DNA of 64,000 bases from Citrus sinensis (GCF_022201045.2 NC_068559.1:23319501-23383500), one strand, 5' to 3'; shown: positions 40,423 to 54,500, counted from the first letter of the stretch. Notes: a model not told the origin generated them from the sequence alone. Translations and numbers: made by a program.

Positions 40423-41249
40423 CCGAAATGTTATTTACTACTTGTTATTAACAGCGATTGTCAATCACTCCATGAGGCAAAATAGAAATTATAAGAGAGA
40501 AAATAAATTTGTCTCATTTTTGTTGTTGTTGGATTCATCGATTGAGATGTGTAATTGATTACAATGAAGTTCGGATGAGATTGGAGAATTTTGTTATGTA
40601 TAAGACCCCAAGTGTTTATCCGCATTTGTTTTTGAAAATTTGGAATTTCTACAATAGTGATTGTTATGAACGCCTTGTATAGTTGTATCCCAAGATCACC
40701 TCACGTCCTCACCTTCCATTTTCTGCAAGCACTGGTTACATAAGGTTCCATTTTCAAGAATCTAAAAACCTCCAAGAACAAACAGAATCACGATAATTGT
40801 GTTTATTTTTTCACGCTTCATTAAGCCGAAGATTCACCCACATAATGGGAGCAGGCACGTATTTAACTAACCATATAGAGATGTGTGTTTCCAAACGTGT
40901 TTATACTATCAGTCAAATATCTCATCATGGATTTATTGCAATAGCTGAATTCATCGACATAATTCCATACAAATTCTAGTTACTCAGCAACAACCTGAAA
41001 ACAAGCTTGCTAATTTTAGCCGTCAACTTACAAGTCTTTATATGTCTTCAAACGGGCTTTCTAGTACACATGATTATCATTTCATTACGCCCATTAATTA
41101 AAAAATTTGCCAACACCAACCAAATTACAGAGCCAACTCGTGTCCAATGTAATGCAGATATGAACAAGGTTTCAATTATACAAATCAAATCCAATAACTG
41201 AAATACAAAAACGATGAGAACTCACAGAGAAACCGGAATTTTCATCCAA
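40423..41249. other. Convergent 3' region between the plastid membrane protein gene and PSRP3
   Basis: 3' UTR sequence of both genes and AT-rich spacer. No further gene supported. Confidence 0.45.
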
Positions 41250-41891
41250 CTAAGTAGTAAGATTGCCACCGCTCTGCTGCCACAAATTGATAATATCAGT
41301 GGCCTGATTTAGAAGTATAATCATCATTTTCTGGGAAATCCAGGGTTTGCTCTCAAGAGTTGTCTTGAGCTCTTCCCATGCATCTTTTCTCGGCCAAAAG
41401 AAGTATTGACTCAAAGGAATGGTGCCATACCCAGGTATCGTCTGGTCAAGAGCTAGACCAATGTTCTTCTCCATCCATATAAACTTCAATACCAGCCTTG
41501 GCTTCTCCAATTGCTTCACTGACACCCCCGCCTTCTGCCCAGAAGAAAAGAAAAAGAAAACACACAACTTTTATTAAGTGAAACAGTACACATAGAAACA
41601 GTACACATAAACACACATATGTAGAGAGGGAGAGAGAGATTTGGTTTGGACCTTAGTTTCTACTGGGGTTGCTGGGATGGTCTCTGTGGATGTTGTTGTT
41701 GCTTCTTCAGCTGTGAGTGATTCTGGGGTTGCTAAAGCAACGAGCCTTTGGTTTCTTGAAATGGGTTTGGTTCTATTTTGGTGAAGAATGGTGGTTTTGG
41801 TGGGTTTGACAGTGAGTTTTTGGGAAGGGAATGAGGAGCGTGTGGTGAATGCACCATTAACAGTAGATTGAAGTGCCATTGATGATAACAT
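41250..41891 (-). CDS. PSRP3: Plastid-specific ribosomal protein PSRP3 (cS23, Ycf65-like)
   Basis: Two minus-strand exons, 41652-41891 and 41250-41534, give 174 residues. Residues 1 to about 60 are rich in Ser/Thr/Lys/Arg and serve as a chloroplast transit peptide ([15 protein letters not shown], then [15 protein letters not shown]). After a Thr/Ala-rich linker comes the conserved core: [64 protein letters not shown] and [14 protein letters not shown] at the C terminus. This core is characteristic of PSRP3/Ycf65, a component of the chloroplast 30S ribosomal subunit that is also present in cyanobacteria. An upstream in-frame GTG was not used; the ATG at 41891 gives the expected N terminus, with a second ATG four codons later. 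Confidence 0.95.
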
Positions 41892-44798
41892 TTTGTGTTC
41901 TTCAAAGAGAAGGAGAGCAAGCACAGATTTGTTTATTTATCAACCAGTTCACTCCTCACTGGTTAGAATTGCCATTGCTTTTAGATAAGGCAGTTTAAGC
42001 GGGCGCCCACTGGTTACTGTAATGAAACTCAACGCAACCCAGCCCATCAAAAATGCGAAAGGCAGTTTAAGCAAAACAACTCTTGAGAGCCAAGACAATT
42101 TCAGTTGGGTTGGGTTGGGTTTGCCGATTGGGGCTTATGCGTACTTTCCCATTTTTGAGGCCCAATTTTGCAACACACAGATATAGCCAAATTTCCAACT
42201 AATGGCGTGTAACTCTCATTCTAATCCAACGCCCCTTTGAAGTTCGTCAGCGCTCACAAGTCACAACTTCACTGCTTTCACATGTATGGAAACTAATTTT
42301 GAAGAAAGAGATGACTTCTAAATTAAGCTAATTTCTTTTATCAACTCGTGACAGATTTAATTGCCTTATCGTTTCCTTTTTCATTTGACCTAATAATCTA
42401 ACCATAACTTTTATTATTATTGTGTTTTTTTTTAGGGGCTTAAATGGTTCACAAAAGTTTCATGATATTTCTTGGTTGCGGCTGCCCATCATGGGAATTT
42501 GCCTTCTTTACGTGCTAAAGGCATATTTACCAACCTGCTTGGGCCGTCAATTCAATAGGGTTAGGTTTCATGAATCTTGGTACCCTCATTTATCAAGTGG
42601 GAGAACTTTCCCAATTTTCACATGCAGAATATTGAACCCAAGTTATTAAACTTGTAAATGTAGCGTTTGGATGTAGAGAAAATAAAGTGAAATGCAATGA
42701 ATCTCGTATATTGTTGAATGTGTGATCAGATCTGTACAATGTGTTATATTTGTAGTAGTAAAGCTAACAAAATAACTAAGCTAAGTTATTGAATTAGTAA
42801 CAAATCTAATGAGTACCTTATACAAATGCGACAACTGGTAGTCAATCACTAATTGTTGTCACACTGGCTTATGCACAAATCAAGCATACAATTCTCATGT
42901 CTTAAGCCAAGTTATAATTTAAAAGCTGCAACACTAAAGTGTTTGGTAGATGTTAATTGTTGTATCTTAAAAGCTAAGTTAAATTAATCAAATATATGTA
43001 TGATAAAAAATCTATAATATTTTTATTAACTTTTATCAAAATTATTTATTTAAAAATCAAATTTATCATACATTATTAGTTTTTATTTCATAATTATTAT
43101 ATTTTTCTAGTAGTAGTTGTGGCTTAAAAGCCACGACACCTTAGTACCAAACAAACGGAGCAATGATTGTTAAGCATTGCTCCTAACACATGTTATTGTT
43201 AAATTTCTAAATATGACATATCTAAAAATTCTAATGGCTTAATTTAAGTCTAATACGTTTTTCATCATACCTGATATCGATACTGAAGTTTTAGAATTTA
43301 GATGGTATCCTTAAATTTCACAGAACATCCTTTAGAGAATTTGTACTGTGCAAGCAATGAAGAAATTTTATCATTCGAAACTCAAAAACATGGCCACCAA
43401 GGCGCAACCAAAGTGCCGGCAGGCAGCAAAGCTAAGGTTGAAAGTTGAAAATGATGTGTTACGGAGAAAAGTATACGACGGCAAGTCAAAAACATTGTTA
43501 AATACAGAAGGGATAAGAACAGATTGAGCGGTTTTTTATCTTGTTTTTCTCATGTAGAAAATTTTTAAATAAGGATTGAATCATTATACTTCTGGTTATG
43601 ATGCCTCTTCGAAACTCGGACCAAATATCTGATCTCGTTTCTTCAACTAAACTCGTGTCAAGTATTATTGTAATGGAACCCGACAGCATGCTATTGTTAG
43701 ATTCAGCTATTTCACAATTAAAAGGGCAAATAGCCTTTCAATACTTTGAAAAAGGATCAGATAGATCCAAGAAAATGGGCGGTTGGGTAACCCTGCCACG
43801 GATTCCCACCATCAAATCTAGTCAATAAAATACAACATGAAATAAGATTTCAGACCAGAGTAGACATGAACTTATCATTAATTAATTTTCTAGCCCATTT
43901 TTCAAATCTATTTTTAATTTAAGATCTACTGTACAAGTATAATCAACTTTGTTATAATATGGTGTATTGTCTATATAGCTACATAGTGTGATAGGCCATT
44001 AAAATAATATATATGGTATTTATTTTCATTTGACCAATTTGACCGAATTTAGATTTTATAAGCAGTTTTAATCCTAGATTCAACAGGTTGTGATTTTTAA
44101 TTTGTGTGTCGAACCAAACTTGTTACAAACCGAATCAAATCGAGCCGATACGGTCAAGTTGGCTTGATCTAACCGCCTAACCGGTTTTGTTTTGAAATGC
44201 CCACCCCAACGAATAACATTTGAGTTTTACATCATTGGCTTATTGCAGATTTTTCCACCATTCCTTATTTAATTGATATAGATATTTGTCACTTTATTTA
44301 TCAAAAAAAGCAAATTAATATCTAAGGAATATAGGAATTAAACATGGGAATATAAGAAGTACAAAACCACACTAAAATCCCTAGATAAAAAATAAGTTGT
44401 TTATAAGTATTTAATGTTCTTTTCATACCTTTTGTGGAAATTTTCTAATCTTTTTTTTTTTGTTTTGGTCAAAGTGGCATTGTTCTTTTTTTTTTTAAAA
44501 AAAAGGAGGGTAGACAAAGTATAAATTTATTTTTTTTAGCCCTAGCCCTCTATTTTCTCTAAAATTTAAATATGAATGATCACTTGAAAAGACTCGCCAC
44601 TAGTCGACGCTGAACGTTACTCAAAATGTTATCAATAAAAATGTGATCTATGCAACTGAACATATACTGATATACCATTAGGAGTGAACAACTTTCCAAT
44701 AAAAACAGAAATTGAGCTAGAAAAGACAACTGAGTGAACGACTTTGCAATAAAAACAGAAAATGTAGATCCAAGACAAATGGTTTTTGTGTATATTAT
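41892..44798. other. Intergenic region between PSRP3 and the Harbinger-like element
   Basis: No gene is supported. Open stretches near 42422-42649 and 43498-43828 have no domains. Around 42920-43158 an AT-rich core is flanked by AAAGTGTTTGGTA and TTAGTACCAAACA, suggesting a decayed MITE. The first 100-300 bp next to 41892 are PSRP3 promoter. Confidence 0.45.
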
Positions 44799-44801
44799 TA
44801 A

Positions 44802-45687
44802 TGTTGTGTTTACTTGCTGGAGTGGGAGTGAGGAGTGTGGATTCCTCCCACTCCCGCGTTTACTTACTTAAAATAAGGAGGGATTGGGAGTCCCACTCCG
44901 TGGGCCCCACTCATTTTTGGAGTGGGGAGTGGGAGTGGGACTCCTATTGGGGGAGGTGGGAGTGAGAATCCACTCCCACCTCTCCCATTTCTACCCTTTT
45001 TTTTATTTTATGTTTTATAATTAATAAAATAAAATAAATAATATTATATTTATTTAAATAATAATATTATATTTATTTAAATAATAATATTATATTTAAC
45101 TAAATAATAATTTACATTGATTCTAAGTTTAAATTATTTTAAATTAATATTATTATATTAATAGAGAATTAATAAATATAATATTATTATATTTATTTTA
45201 AAAATAATAGTACTATATTTATTTAATAATAATAATAAATACTTTATTCTAAGAAAATATTAATTTTGTACTAAATAATATTATATTATTATTTTATATA
45301 ATAATAAATTTAATATAATTATATTAAATAAAATAACATTTCATTTTATATTAAAATTACAATTAATAATTTATTGTTCATAATTAAGAATATTAATAAT
45401 TATAATAAATTTACAAATATAATAAAATAAATATTATTCATTAAATATATTTTTTATTAGTTTTGTAATTAAAAATTATAATTCTTTAAATAAGGATAAA
45501 ATTGTAATTTGAAACTATTTACTCCCAATCCAAGACAAAGTAAAAATATAAATTGGATTCTGATCTCCATTCCATGCTTCCATTTCAGTGTAAGTAAACA
45601 ACCTACTCCCACTCCCACTCCACACTCCCAATCCTAGAATTTCTACTCCCTAGGATTCCCAATCCAATTCAAAAAGTAAACGCTACC
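44802..45687. mobile_element. PIF/Harbinger-like non-autonomous element
   Basis: Ends TGTTGTGTTTACTT (left) and, on the complementary strand, GGTAGCGTTTACTT (right) form an imperfect 14-bp terminal inverted repeat. Three-base TAA duplications lie at 44799-44801 and 45688-45690, the pattern of PIF/Harbinger elements. Subterminal parts are GGGAGTGGGAGT-type repeats on the left and their complement on the right, so the ends could fold back. The core of about 550 bp is extremely AT-rich and non-coding. Superfamily assignment rests on TSD size and TIR only. Confidence 0.68.
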
Positions 45688-45690
45688 TAA

Positions 45691-46047
45691 TTTGATTTGT
45701 CGTTTAAAGAAGTTTTCAACCATGGCATGTGACACGTGGCGCGTCCGTCTGACCTCATCCTACGGTTGACCAATAACCAATAGCCAACACTCAATCGTTT
45801 TTAAAAAAATCACCCCGCACAGAGAAAACGACGTCGTGAGCAACCCTCGCACGTACCATTTAAGAAAAAAACTGCAGTTGTATGTATCGCCATCATTATT
45901 GCTCCCCTTAATCACGTACAATAACGTGTCCATGTCTATCGTCTCACTTTGATTCATTTTCTCATCAGACACCCACTTTACTGCTTCTCTTCATCTTTTA
46001 ATTTAAAAACCAAATATTGTTTTTTTTCCTTTTCTTATGATTAAGAA
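45691..46047 (+). promoter_or_regulatory. Promoter and 5' UTR region of the ALMT gene
   Basis: All 357 bp between the Harbinger-like element and the ALMT start. It contains a G-box/ABRE at 45733 and the palindrome CGACGTCG near 45829. The transposon therefore sits immediately upstream of the promoter-proximal region. Confidence 0.5.
45733..45740 (+). promoter_or_regulatory. G-box / ABRE-type site (CACGTGGC)
   Basis: CACGTGGC fits the abscisic-acid response element consensus bound by ABF-type bZIP factors and lies about 310 bp upstream of the ALMT start. Function inferred from motif and context. Confidence 0.5.
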
Positions 46048-49000
46048 ATGTCTGCGAAAATTGGATCATTCAGACACAGTTTTGCAGAAAGGAGCAAAGA
46101 AAGATTGCTATCTAGAAAGGGTTATTCAGACTTTGGCCTGAACAGCACGGATGACGATGCCAGCGAAGATGGAATCAAATGCAGATGTTTCCGTTGGATA
46201 TCAGACGGAGTCATCAATTTTTGGACCAATTTGCAAAACATTTTTATTCAATTCTATGACATGGGTCGTAAGGATCCTCGTAAAGCCGTTTTTGCTGCCA
46301 AGATGGGCTTGTCATTGGCACTTGTATCATTAGTTGTCTTTTTCAAAGAGCCACTCAGTAATGTTAGCCAATACTCGATCTGGGCAATTCTTACTGTCGT
46401 TGTAGTTTTTGAATTCAGCGTAGGTACTAGTTTACAATCATGCGATGCGACTAAAACAAGCAAAATCGTATTGAGATTTGCATATGGAAGTGATTTTGTA
46501 ATGTTATTGAATCAATTTCTTTCACGTAGGTGCAACGCTTAATAAAGGATTCAATCGCGCTTTAGGGACGTTTTCTGCTGGTGGCCTTGCTCTGGGCATT
46601 GCGGAGCTCTCTCTGTATGCCGGGGCTTATCAGGAAGTTATTATTGTCATCAGTATTTTTATAGCAGGTTGGCATCTTGTTAGCAATTAATATCTATCAA
46701 TCATTGCCTTGGAGCCCATTTCTTGAATTGTTGTTCTTATATTTTTATTTTGTCCTTTTCAGGATTCTGTGCAAGTTATGCTAAATTGTACCCCAAATTG
46801 AAACCATACGAATACGGATTTCGAGTCTTCTTGTTGACGTATTGCATTGTACTTGTGTCTGGAACTTCAACAACATTTTTCCGCACAGCATTTTATCGGT
46901 TAGTGCTTATTGCAGTCGGTGCTGGGATATGTTTGGTTGTAAATGTGTGCATATATCCCATCTGGGCAGGGGAGGATCTGCACAAGTTGGTGGTCAAAAA
47001 TTTCAAAGGCCTCGCTACTTCCTTGGAAGGTTAGACGTTTGCTTCTTAGATATTCGGTTCTCTTCGATTTGAGCTGAATTCTGATGAGTAGTTGATTGAT
47101 TTATCATATTGGACTTGGATTTAGGTTGTGTTAGTGACTACTTGCAGTGTGTTGAATATGAGAGAGTCCCTTCAAAAATTCTTACATATCAAGCTTCTGA
47201 TGACCCAGTGTATAGTGGCTATAGATCGGCTGTACAGTCTACGAGCCAAGAGGAATCTCTGGTATAATCAGTATAACTTTGCTGGTTCTTTCCTCAACTC
47301 CGTCATCTTTTATTTCTTTTTCTTTCCTGTAAGACCTGTCCTTTTGACAGACCAGAAAGTTAGGATCTCTTGTACTCTTGTACTCTGCAGATGGAGTTTG
47401 CAATATGGGAGCCACCTCACGGCCCTTACAGGTCATTCAATTATCCCTGGAAAAATTATGTTAAAGTAAGCGGTGCATTGAGGCACTGTGCATTCATGGT
47501 CATGGCTATGCACGGATGTATACTTTCTGAAATACAGGTAAGTGGCTTTTTTTAATTTTATTGCTTTAGCTGCTGTTTTAGCAACTTAGGCTTATGGTTA
47601 AATCCATACTTGGAGAATGAAAGTGTCATTCAAGGATCCTTTGATTATCTCAAATATGTCTAGTGAACCATATTTCTCTTGGAGTAATGGTAGCCCATCT
47701 AGGTAACTGGTCGTTTCAGTCATTCATAGTGAGTTTCTGAGCTTCAATGTACTAATGAAGTTTAGCTCTAGTCCCATCTTTCCAATCTTTTGCCGGTCCC
47801 TCTTCTTGATAATTGGTGCAAACCAGCTTAATCAGTACATATCCCCACCAGATTTTTCTCAATCAGAAGCACTTGAATTGCGATCCTCGAACTCCTTTCA
47901 CAAACTAATAGTTTCAGCTTTGTCAGCACAGCTTTGATGGTCTCAAATGCCAAAACTCCCCTTTTCTTCTCCCCATTCACTCTGCAAATTGCCATCAAAT
48001 TTGGTTAATTGGCATTTTATTTATTTATTTATTCCCATATTGCAATTCAAAAGAATAGTATATATTCATGCATGCTGGTTTGGTAGCATTATTTTGTTCT
48101 TCTTAATCTTAATTAAATTTTTTATATATACGCTATCACTTTCCAAATTCATGGGAATTACATGGTATGTGAAGAAATAAATTGAAAAAAAAGGAAAATT
48201 TCAGATGCAAGGTTCTTAATTAAAGAGTGCAGTTAATGAATCAAATTGCCTTGAAACTTTATACTTCAGGAAACATTAGCAATAAAGCAGAAGAAGTCTT
48301 GATCAAGTTGAAGTTTGTAGAATTTATGAGTATTATATTTAATTTAGGTTTATTAAAATTTACTTTCTTTCATAGTGGTTTTATTTAATTTAAGTTTATT
48401 AAAAAAAATTGAGTGAGAGGTAGGAAGGGTATGAAAAAGCATAGAGAACAAACAACAAATTGTGATTGCCATGTCAGGGACCTCTTTCTATTCTATGGCC
48501 CTCATTCCATGTCTAATTTCTGTGAGAAACAAAGGTCTAGATTCTAGAAATAAGAGATAAATAGAGAAGATAAAACATCCTTATAATCTACTGAATGTAT
48601 AAATCTGCACCTGCATCTGCATATTATATTGCAAACAAAATTAAATAGTTTCAGTCTTATGAAGTTTTGAAATTGATTTCCCTTTCTTTAGCTGTTGCCA
48701 AGTCATTTCCATGTGATTCTGTTGTTCATAACCAGTAATTTTTCTCTCCGCTGTTCTAATGCAGCAGATGTCTTGTGGTGATTCCTTTTTGTAAGCTCCA
48801 TTTCTTTGTTTCATTCTTGAGTGAGTTAACAAAATATGTGGCAAAAACATTCAGGATTCTAAATTTTGTGTTAGGCTGCAAGTATTTGGAGTCTGGATTT
48901 AGACGTATGTTTGGTTTGCAAATTTTAATGTGCAGGCACCACCAGAGAAGAGACAGGTTTTTGCTAGTGAGCTCCAAAATGTTGGCAATGAAGGAGCTAA

Positions 49001-49589
49001 AGTATTACGCAAGCTTGGAGACAAAGTTGAGAAGATGGAAAGGTTAAGCCCTGAAGGCATACTATTTGAAGTTCATGAGGCAGCAGAAGAGTTGCAAATG
49101 AAGATAGACCAAAAATCATATCTTCTGGTCAATTCAGAAAGCTGGGCAGCCGTAGCACAGCGCAAGGAACTGCAAGATTCTGAGAACTTTAATGAAGTCA
49201 AAGATGATGAAAACAAAGTGATTAACTCCTTGAGCGAAGTGTGCGATGCTCAGAACCCAAACATGGGCATGAACCCTCCTATGCAAGAATGGATTTCCTC
49301 GGAAAATATGTCGAGAAATCCAGTCTCGTGGCCACGGATGTCATTTCATAATATTGAGTCCACGCTTGGCTTACAGGAATCAAAAGTATATGAAAGTGCC
49401 AGCTCTTTGTCACTAGCGACATTTGCTTCACTCTTGATTGAATTTGTTGCGAGGCTCCAAAATCTTGTTGAAGCCTTTGAAGAACTATGTGAAAAAGCAA
49501 ATTTCAAGGAACCGGTTGAGCCGCCAATTGGGAAAGGGGAAGTAGGATTTTGGAGCAGACTTAGCAGATGCTTTAAGTTGAAGCGCTGA
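46048..49589 (+). CDS. ALMT: Aluminium-activated malate transporter family anion channel
   Basis: Exons 46048-46423, 46530-46667, 46763-47029, 47125-47261, 47391-47537 and 48936-49589 give 572 residues. The N-terminal half has about six membrane segments, including [77 protein letters not shown] and [14 protein letters not shown]. Family signatures are [35 protein letters not shown] and the WEP motif (W312-P314, in [12 protein letters not shown]). The cytosolic C-terminal half is helical and ends in a basic [16 protein letters not shown] proteins conduct malate and other anions. The N terminus ([20 protein letters not shown]) resembles the vacuolar ALMT4/5/6/9 group, so a tonoplast location is likely, but subfamily placement needs a tree. 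Confidence 0.95.
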
Positions 49590-50640
49590 GATAGCGTTAA
49601 AGATCATTATTTCCGGTCCATAAGTTGAAGACATGTCGTTTTTAACTGAGAGTTTGATAAGCTGATGCTTTGTGACTTGTGAATGTGGGTGCTTTAGCTT
49701 GCTCTGCCCCCCATATGCATAAAAAATGTAGTAATGCGGTGGAGAGGTTTTGTCATAGAAATTCTTCATAGCATATGGGGTTTAGAAATCAATACATATA
49801 AAATCCATTTTCAAAAAATTTTATTGAAACATTAGTCTACAGTATTTCAAAAAAATTTTAACCAAATATTTATATTTTAAGTGTAAAAATATATATATTT
49901 TTTAAGTAGTTACAGTAGCTGCAACATAAAATCTACAACACTTCATTATCAAACAAGCCGTACGTTTGAATCATCTAAACAACTTACTAAGATGCCATGA
50001 TTCACATAAAATTTTATGATTACCCATGAAAGTGAAGTATTTTAGTATGAATCTATTTGACATTTTATCAATAAACATCTTCGTGCTCGAAAATGTAATA
50101 ACACAGGAAAAAGTTTCTCAATATGTCAATCAAAATACGAAAGCTATGTGTTTTACATTTTTTTCATAGGCGAAATCTCTGTCATCATTAGTTAATTTTA
50201 TTATAAACATATTTGTTTGTCAAGATTTTACCAGATGAGTCCAGAGACTACGTGTTATGTGCGCTCCACCTCAACTATTTCATGGGAGTAACACTGCAAT
50301 CCCCTAATAACATCTAACATTTTTTAATTATTACTCAACTAGCACATAATGAGTAGTATGGTACGTCCGAAATTATTTATTTCAAAAAATTATCTCAAAT
50401 GACGTGACATTTATTAATTTATTAATAAAAATAATATAATTAATTCAATTAAATCTTATAAAAAATTATCGATAATTAATGAATACCATATTATTTAGGA
50501 TGAAAATTGAAATAAAAAATTTGTGAGATCTATTATTACTATGAAATTATCTTTTAGCTATTCAACCTTTCACTTGAGCCCGAAGAAAGCCCATCGAGGA
50601 TAATTTACCACAGGCCCAGGTTTGTGGGCTTGGGTAGATA
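49590..50640. other. Intergenic region between ALMT and the PP2A subunit gene
   Basis: ALMT 3' UTR followed by AT-rich sequence with possible MITE debris (about 49790-49970 and 50370-50540), not resolvable by eye. No gene seen. Confidence 0.4.
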
Positions 50641-50733
50641 ATTACAAGAAATTTACTAGAAAGCAAACAAACAGATTCGTAAATCTCTCTCTTCTCTCTG
50701 AGCAGAGGTCGCTGCGGGAGGATATTGAGATCG

Positions 50734-51447
50734 GTGAGAACATCTTCAGTTCTCAGTCATTTCCATTTATCGTAATTTTAATTATTAGTTTTGTTATTTA
50801 TCTTCACCAATCAATATTAAAACATTTAATTCTCGCTTAATGATTAGTTGGCGCACAATTTTCAATCAAGAAAATAAAATAGAAATTTTAAAAATTTTAA
50901 TTATTCTATTTAATGATTTTAGTCACTCTTAGAAATGATTAATGAAAAAACTGAATTCAGTTTAGCCTAGTTGTACTATTAGGCACCTTTTGATTTGGTA
51001 ACTATTTTTTTTTCTTTTATTTAATTTCTCGTGCCCTTGTTAACTGATCAATTTTACTTTCGTTTTCGTTTTCTTTCGTTTTCTTTCGTTTTCCCAGTTA
51101 CCAAACGCATCATTAGTGTTTGAGGCCTCAAACTCTTCCTTTTGTTTTCTTTATGGTTACCTTAGTTTCTGGAGTTGAACTCTAGGGCTTGTTGCAGATC
51201 TCAACGTTATTGTTTCACATGATTTTTCCTTTTATGCTCTGTTTAATTGTCAGCCAAAAACTATCCGAATGAAAGTACTTCATAAAATTTGGGATCTTGG
51301 TGCTGGACAATGTGGAATTGGCATCTTATAGTTACTGGAAAATTCAAACCATTTATTAGTCATCAAATCGGTTTTGAATTTGAATTTTGGAAATCTTTTT
51401 GTTGAATTTTGTGATAATATATAAGTTGCAATTCATCTGATTTGCAG
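50734..51447 (+). other. Probable 5' UTR intron of the PP2A scaffold gene
   Basis: A CT-rich leader ends GATCG/GTGAGA (donor at 50734). An acceptor TTTGCAG ends at 51447, 53 bp before the start codon. A 714-bp leader intron of this type is common in plant housekeeping genes and often raises expression. Confidence 0.6.
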
Positions 51448-51500
51448 TGCTTCTGGGTAGATAGTTGATCATAAGGGTTTTCCAAGCGTTTTGAAACACA

Positions 51501-54500
51501 ATGGCAATGGTTGATGAACCATTATACCCAATAGCCGTTCTCATAGACGAGCTGAAAAATGATGACATACAGCTTAGGTTGAACTCAATACGTAGGCTGT
51601 CAACAATTGCACGCGCTCTTGGGGAGGAGCGGACTCGGAAGGAATTAATTCCATTTCTGAGCGAAAACAATGACGATGATGATGAGGTACTTCTTGCAAT
51701 GGCAGAAGAGCTTGGTGTTTTCATTCCATATGTGGGAGGAGTTGAGCATGCCCATGTTTTGCTTCCGCCTCTGGAGACCCTTTGTACTGTTGAGGAGACC
51801 TGCGTGAGGGACAAAGCCGTTGAGTCTTTGTGTAGAATTGGGTCTCAGATGAGGGAGAGTGATTTGGTTGATTGGTATATTCCTCTGGTCAAGGTTAGAT
51901 TACACCATTCTCGTGTTTGTTTATTGAATTCTTGTTTTGTAATGTTGATCTTCTATGTTCAAGAAACAAAACTGCAGTCTGTTTGGAAGAATTTTCATTT
52001 CCTTTAAATTGTTTACTATGCCCTCATTTTGTGAAGCACTTCCCAAACATCTAGAAAAATATGCATCTTGCTGAGTGTTTACCTCTGTATTGGCTTTTGA
52101 AGCTTGTTAGTACTTCACATTGTCCATTTCTTACCTGCCTTAATGAAATTATGTTATATTGAAAGAAAACTTTAGTAAAGCAAGCTATTTAATATGAGTA
52201 ACTTGAGATGGGTATGAAGGTCTTTCCACGGTTCCCTGCATTTATTTTTCTTGAAAAAAGAATTTACTTATATATTTTTGCTATGGCTGCATATAGAAAC
52301 ATTATCTCTTGCAGTTTAACCACGTGCTTCTGTGTAAATGCTTGCTTTTTCCTAATTCCTTTGGTATTTCATTATTCTCATGTGTTTTTTCTGAGTCTCT
52401 GCTTTCTACATGTTTTAAACCTTGTATATTCAGAGACTAGCGGCTGGTGAATGGTTTACGGCTCGGGTTTCTGCATGTGGGCTGTTTCACATTGCTTATC
52501 CAAGTGCCCCAGATATTTTAAAGACAGAATTGCGGTCAATATACACCCAATTGTGTCAAGATGACATGCCCATGGTTAGGAGGTCTGCTGCATCCAATCT
52601 GGGCAAATTTGCTGCAACTGTTGAACCTGCTCATTTGAAGACAGACATCATGTCAATATTTGAGGATCTGACTCAGGATGGTAATTAAATAATTACTTTA
52701 TGTTTTATGGAGAACATGTTTCTATTTGTTTCAATTGTTGGATATTGCCCCTGTCACTTTGTGGTTCACGCTTCTCCTTCAAGTGTCTTCTAATTATGCA
52801 ACCTGAATTCTCTGCTGCCTATTTGAATTGAGTGCTCTCCTGATAACTGTTGTCTAGGGTTACCTATGTCCTGACATAGAAGTACTGCATCCTTTCTTGC
52901 AACTTCAGTACATGTATGGTGCATACAATGTGTAAAACAAGTATGAGCTGCTAACATGAAATTATAATAGCTGTGCAAAATACATGCAACGTAATTAAAG
53001 TTTATTTGAGATGAATATACTTCTGAATGTGAGATAAAAATTATATTAATATGGCTAGGAGAGTAAAGTTGCAGCAAGTCAAGGATGGATTTAATGAGAA
53101 CGCATGATAGCCTGGCAGCAATCCAATGGTAGGACTGTCGTCTTTCCACTGAGATAGATTCAATGCAGTGAAAATCATCTGGCTTTTTTTTCCAGTTTGC
53201 TTATTGTGATCATCCGGTTTGACAAGGAGATGGATTCTATGAAAATGCTTTATGCTTTATTCATCTTTTGGGTTGGGGTTTTCTGGCTGACACTTCATGA
53301 TGGATTTCTTTTGCATTCAATGGGACTCTTGGCTTTGAAAAATATAATATATTACTGCTAATAGAAGTCGGGGTAGACATAAAATGAACAATTAGATTGA
53401 ACTAACTGGAACAGGATTGGTATTCCTAAAACATTTGGTTCATGCGAACACTAGCAATTGTGGTGGGCTGGCTGCTTGTTGACATGTCTATGTTTATTGT
53501 TACTTATTTTTCTTTCATGAATTATCTTCCGAAATCTGGAAATTGAAGACAGTAAATGTTTATTGTAACACTGAAGTATGACCTCTTTCTTTTTCTTTTT
53601 TTCCCCAAGTAACAGAACTTTGTGTGATATTCCTAAACTTAAAACTTTATTAGCAAAGAGATGCTATTTCAATAAATTTAAACTTATGGTCCTTAGATGG
53701 TGGATGAACCTAGTTGGCTTGTGAATAACTCCTGGGTAATTTTCTTTATTGGTAGAAGACAAGTGAATTGATTTGGGTGCAGTGCAAAAGGATTAATTTT
53801 GATCATGCCTCAGATTGATGCTATTGTGAGATTTTCCACATGACTATCTGAGGATAGTTTAAGAAACTTTCCGTCATGACACATAGCTATATGTTTTATT
53901 GTGGTAAATAGGTCAAGAAAGCAATATCCTGAACAACAACAACACCCCCCCCCCCCCCCCCCCCAAAAAAAATCCTTCCAAATAATAATAACAAATAAAT
54001 AAATGATCTTAGGATATTGATCAATCTTGACAAAGAATCATGTTGAGTTCAAAACAATGTATGAATGGTCAAACAGATGTGTCATATGGTGTTCGGAACA
54101 TAATTCATTCATTTCATGTATTAAATTTTCGAGTAAATTACTATGTGAATACTAACTTATTGTTTTGCTTACATAGATGCATGTTATATTTTAAAGTTCA
54201 TTTCATATATGAATAACCCACATGAGGTTTTTTAATTAACTTTTGTCTCAGATCAAGATTCTGTTCGATTATTGGCTGTTGAGGGTTGTGCAGCACTTGG
54301 AAAGCTGTTGGAACCTCAGGATTGTGTAGCACATATTCTCCCTGTTATTGTGAATTTCTCTCAGGTACGCTTGTATTGATGATTCTTGCTTCAATGCTAG
54401 TTATCTGATTTGTGATTAGTGTGTATTTGGAGAAGTCTTTCCTGTCGATGACACTTCTATAGTTGATTTGTATAAACCCGCTTTTGCTGGAAAGTTCTAA

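Noticed and set aside
42920-43158. Possible MITE with GTTTGGTA / TACCAAAC ends
   Set aside because: The inverted similarity is short and I could not find a target duplication.
43498-43828. Overlapping open frames on both strands
   Set aside because: Neither has a recognisable domain or gene structure; such frames are common in plant intergenic repeats.
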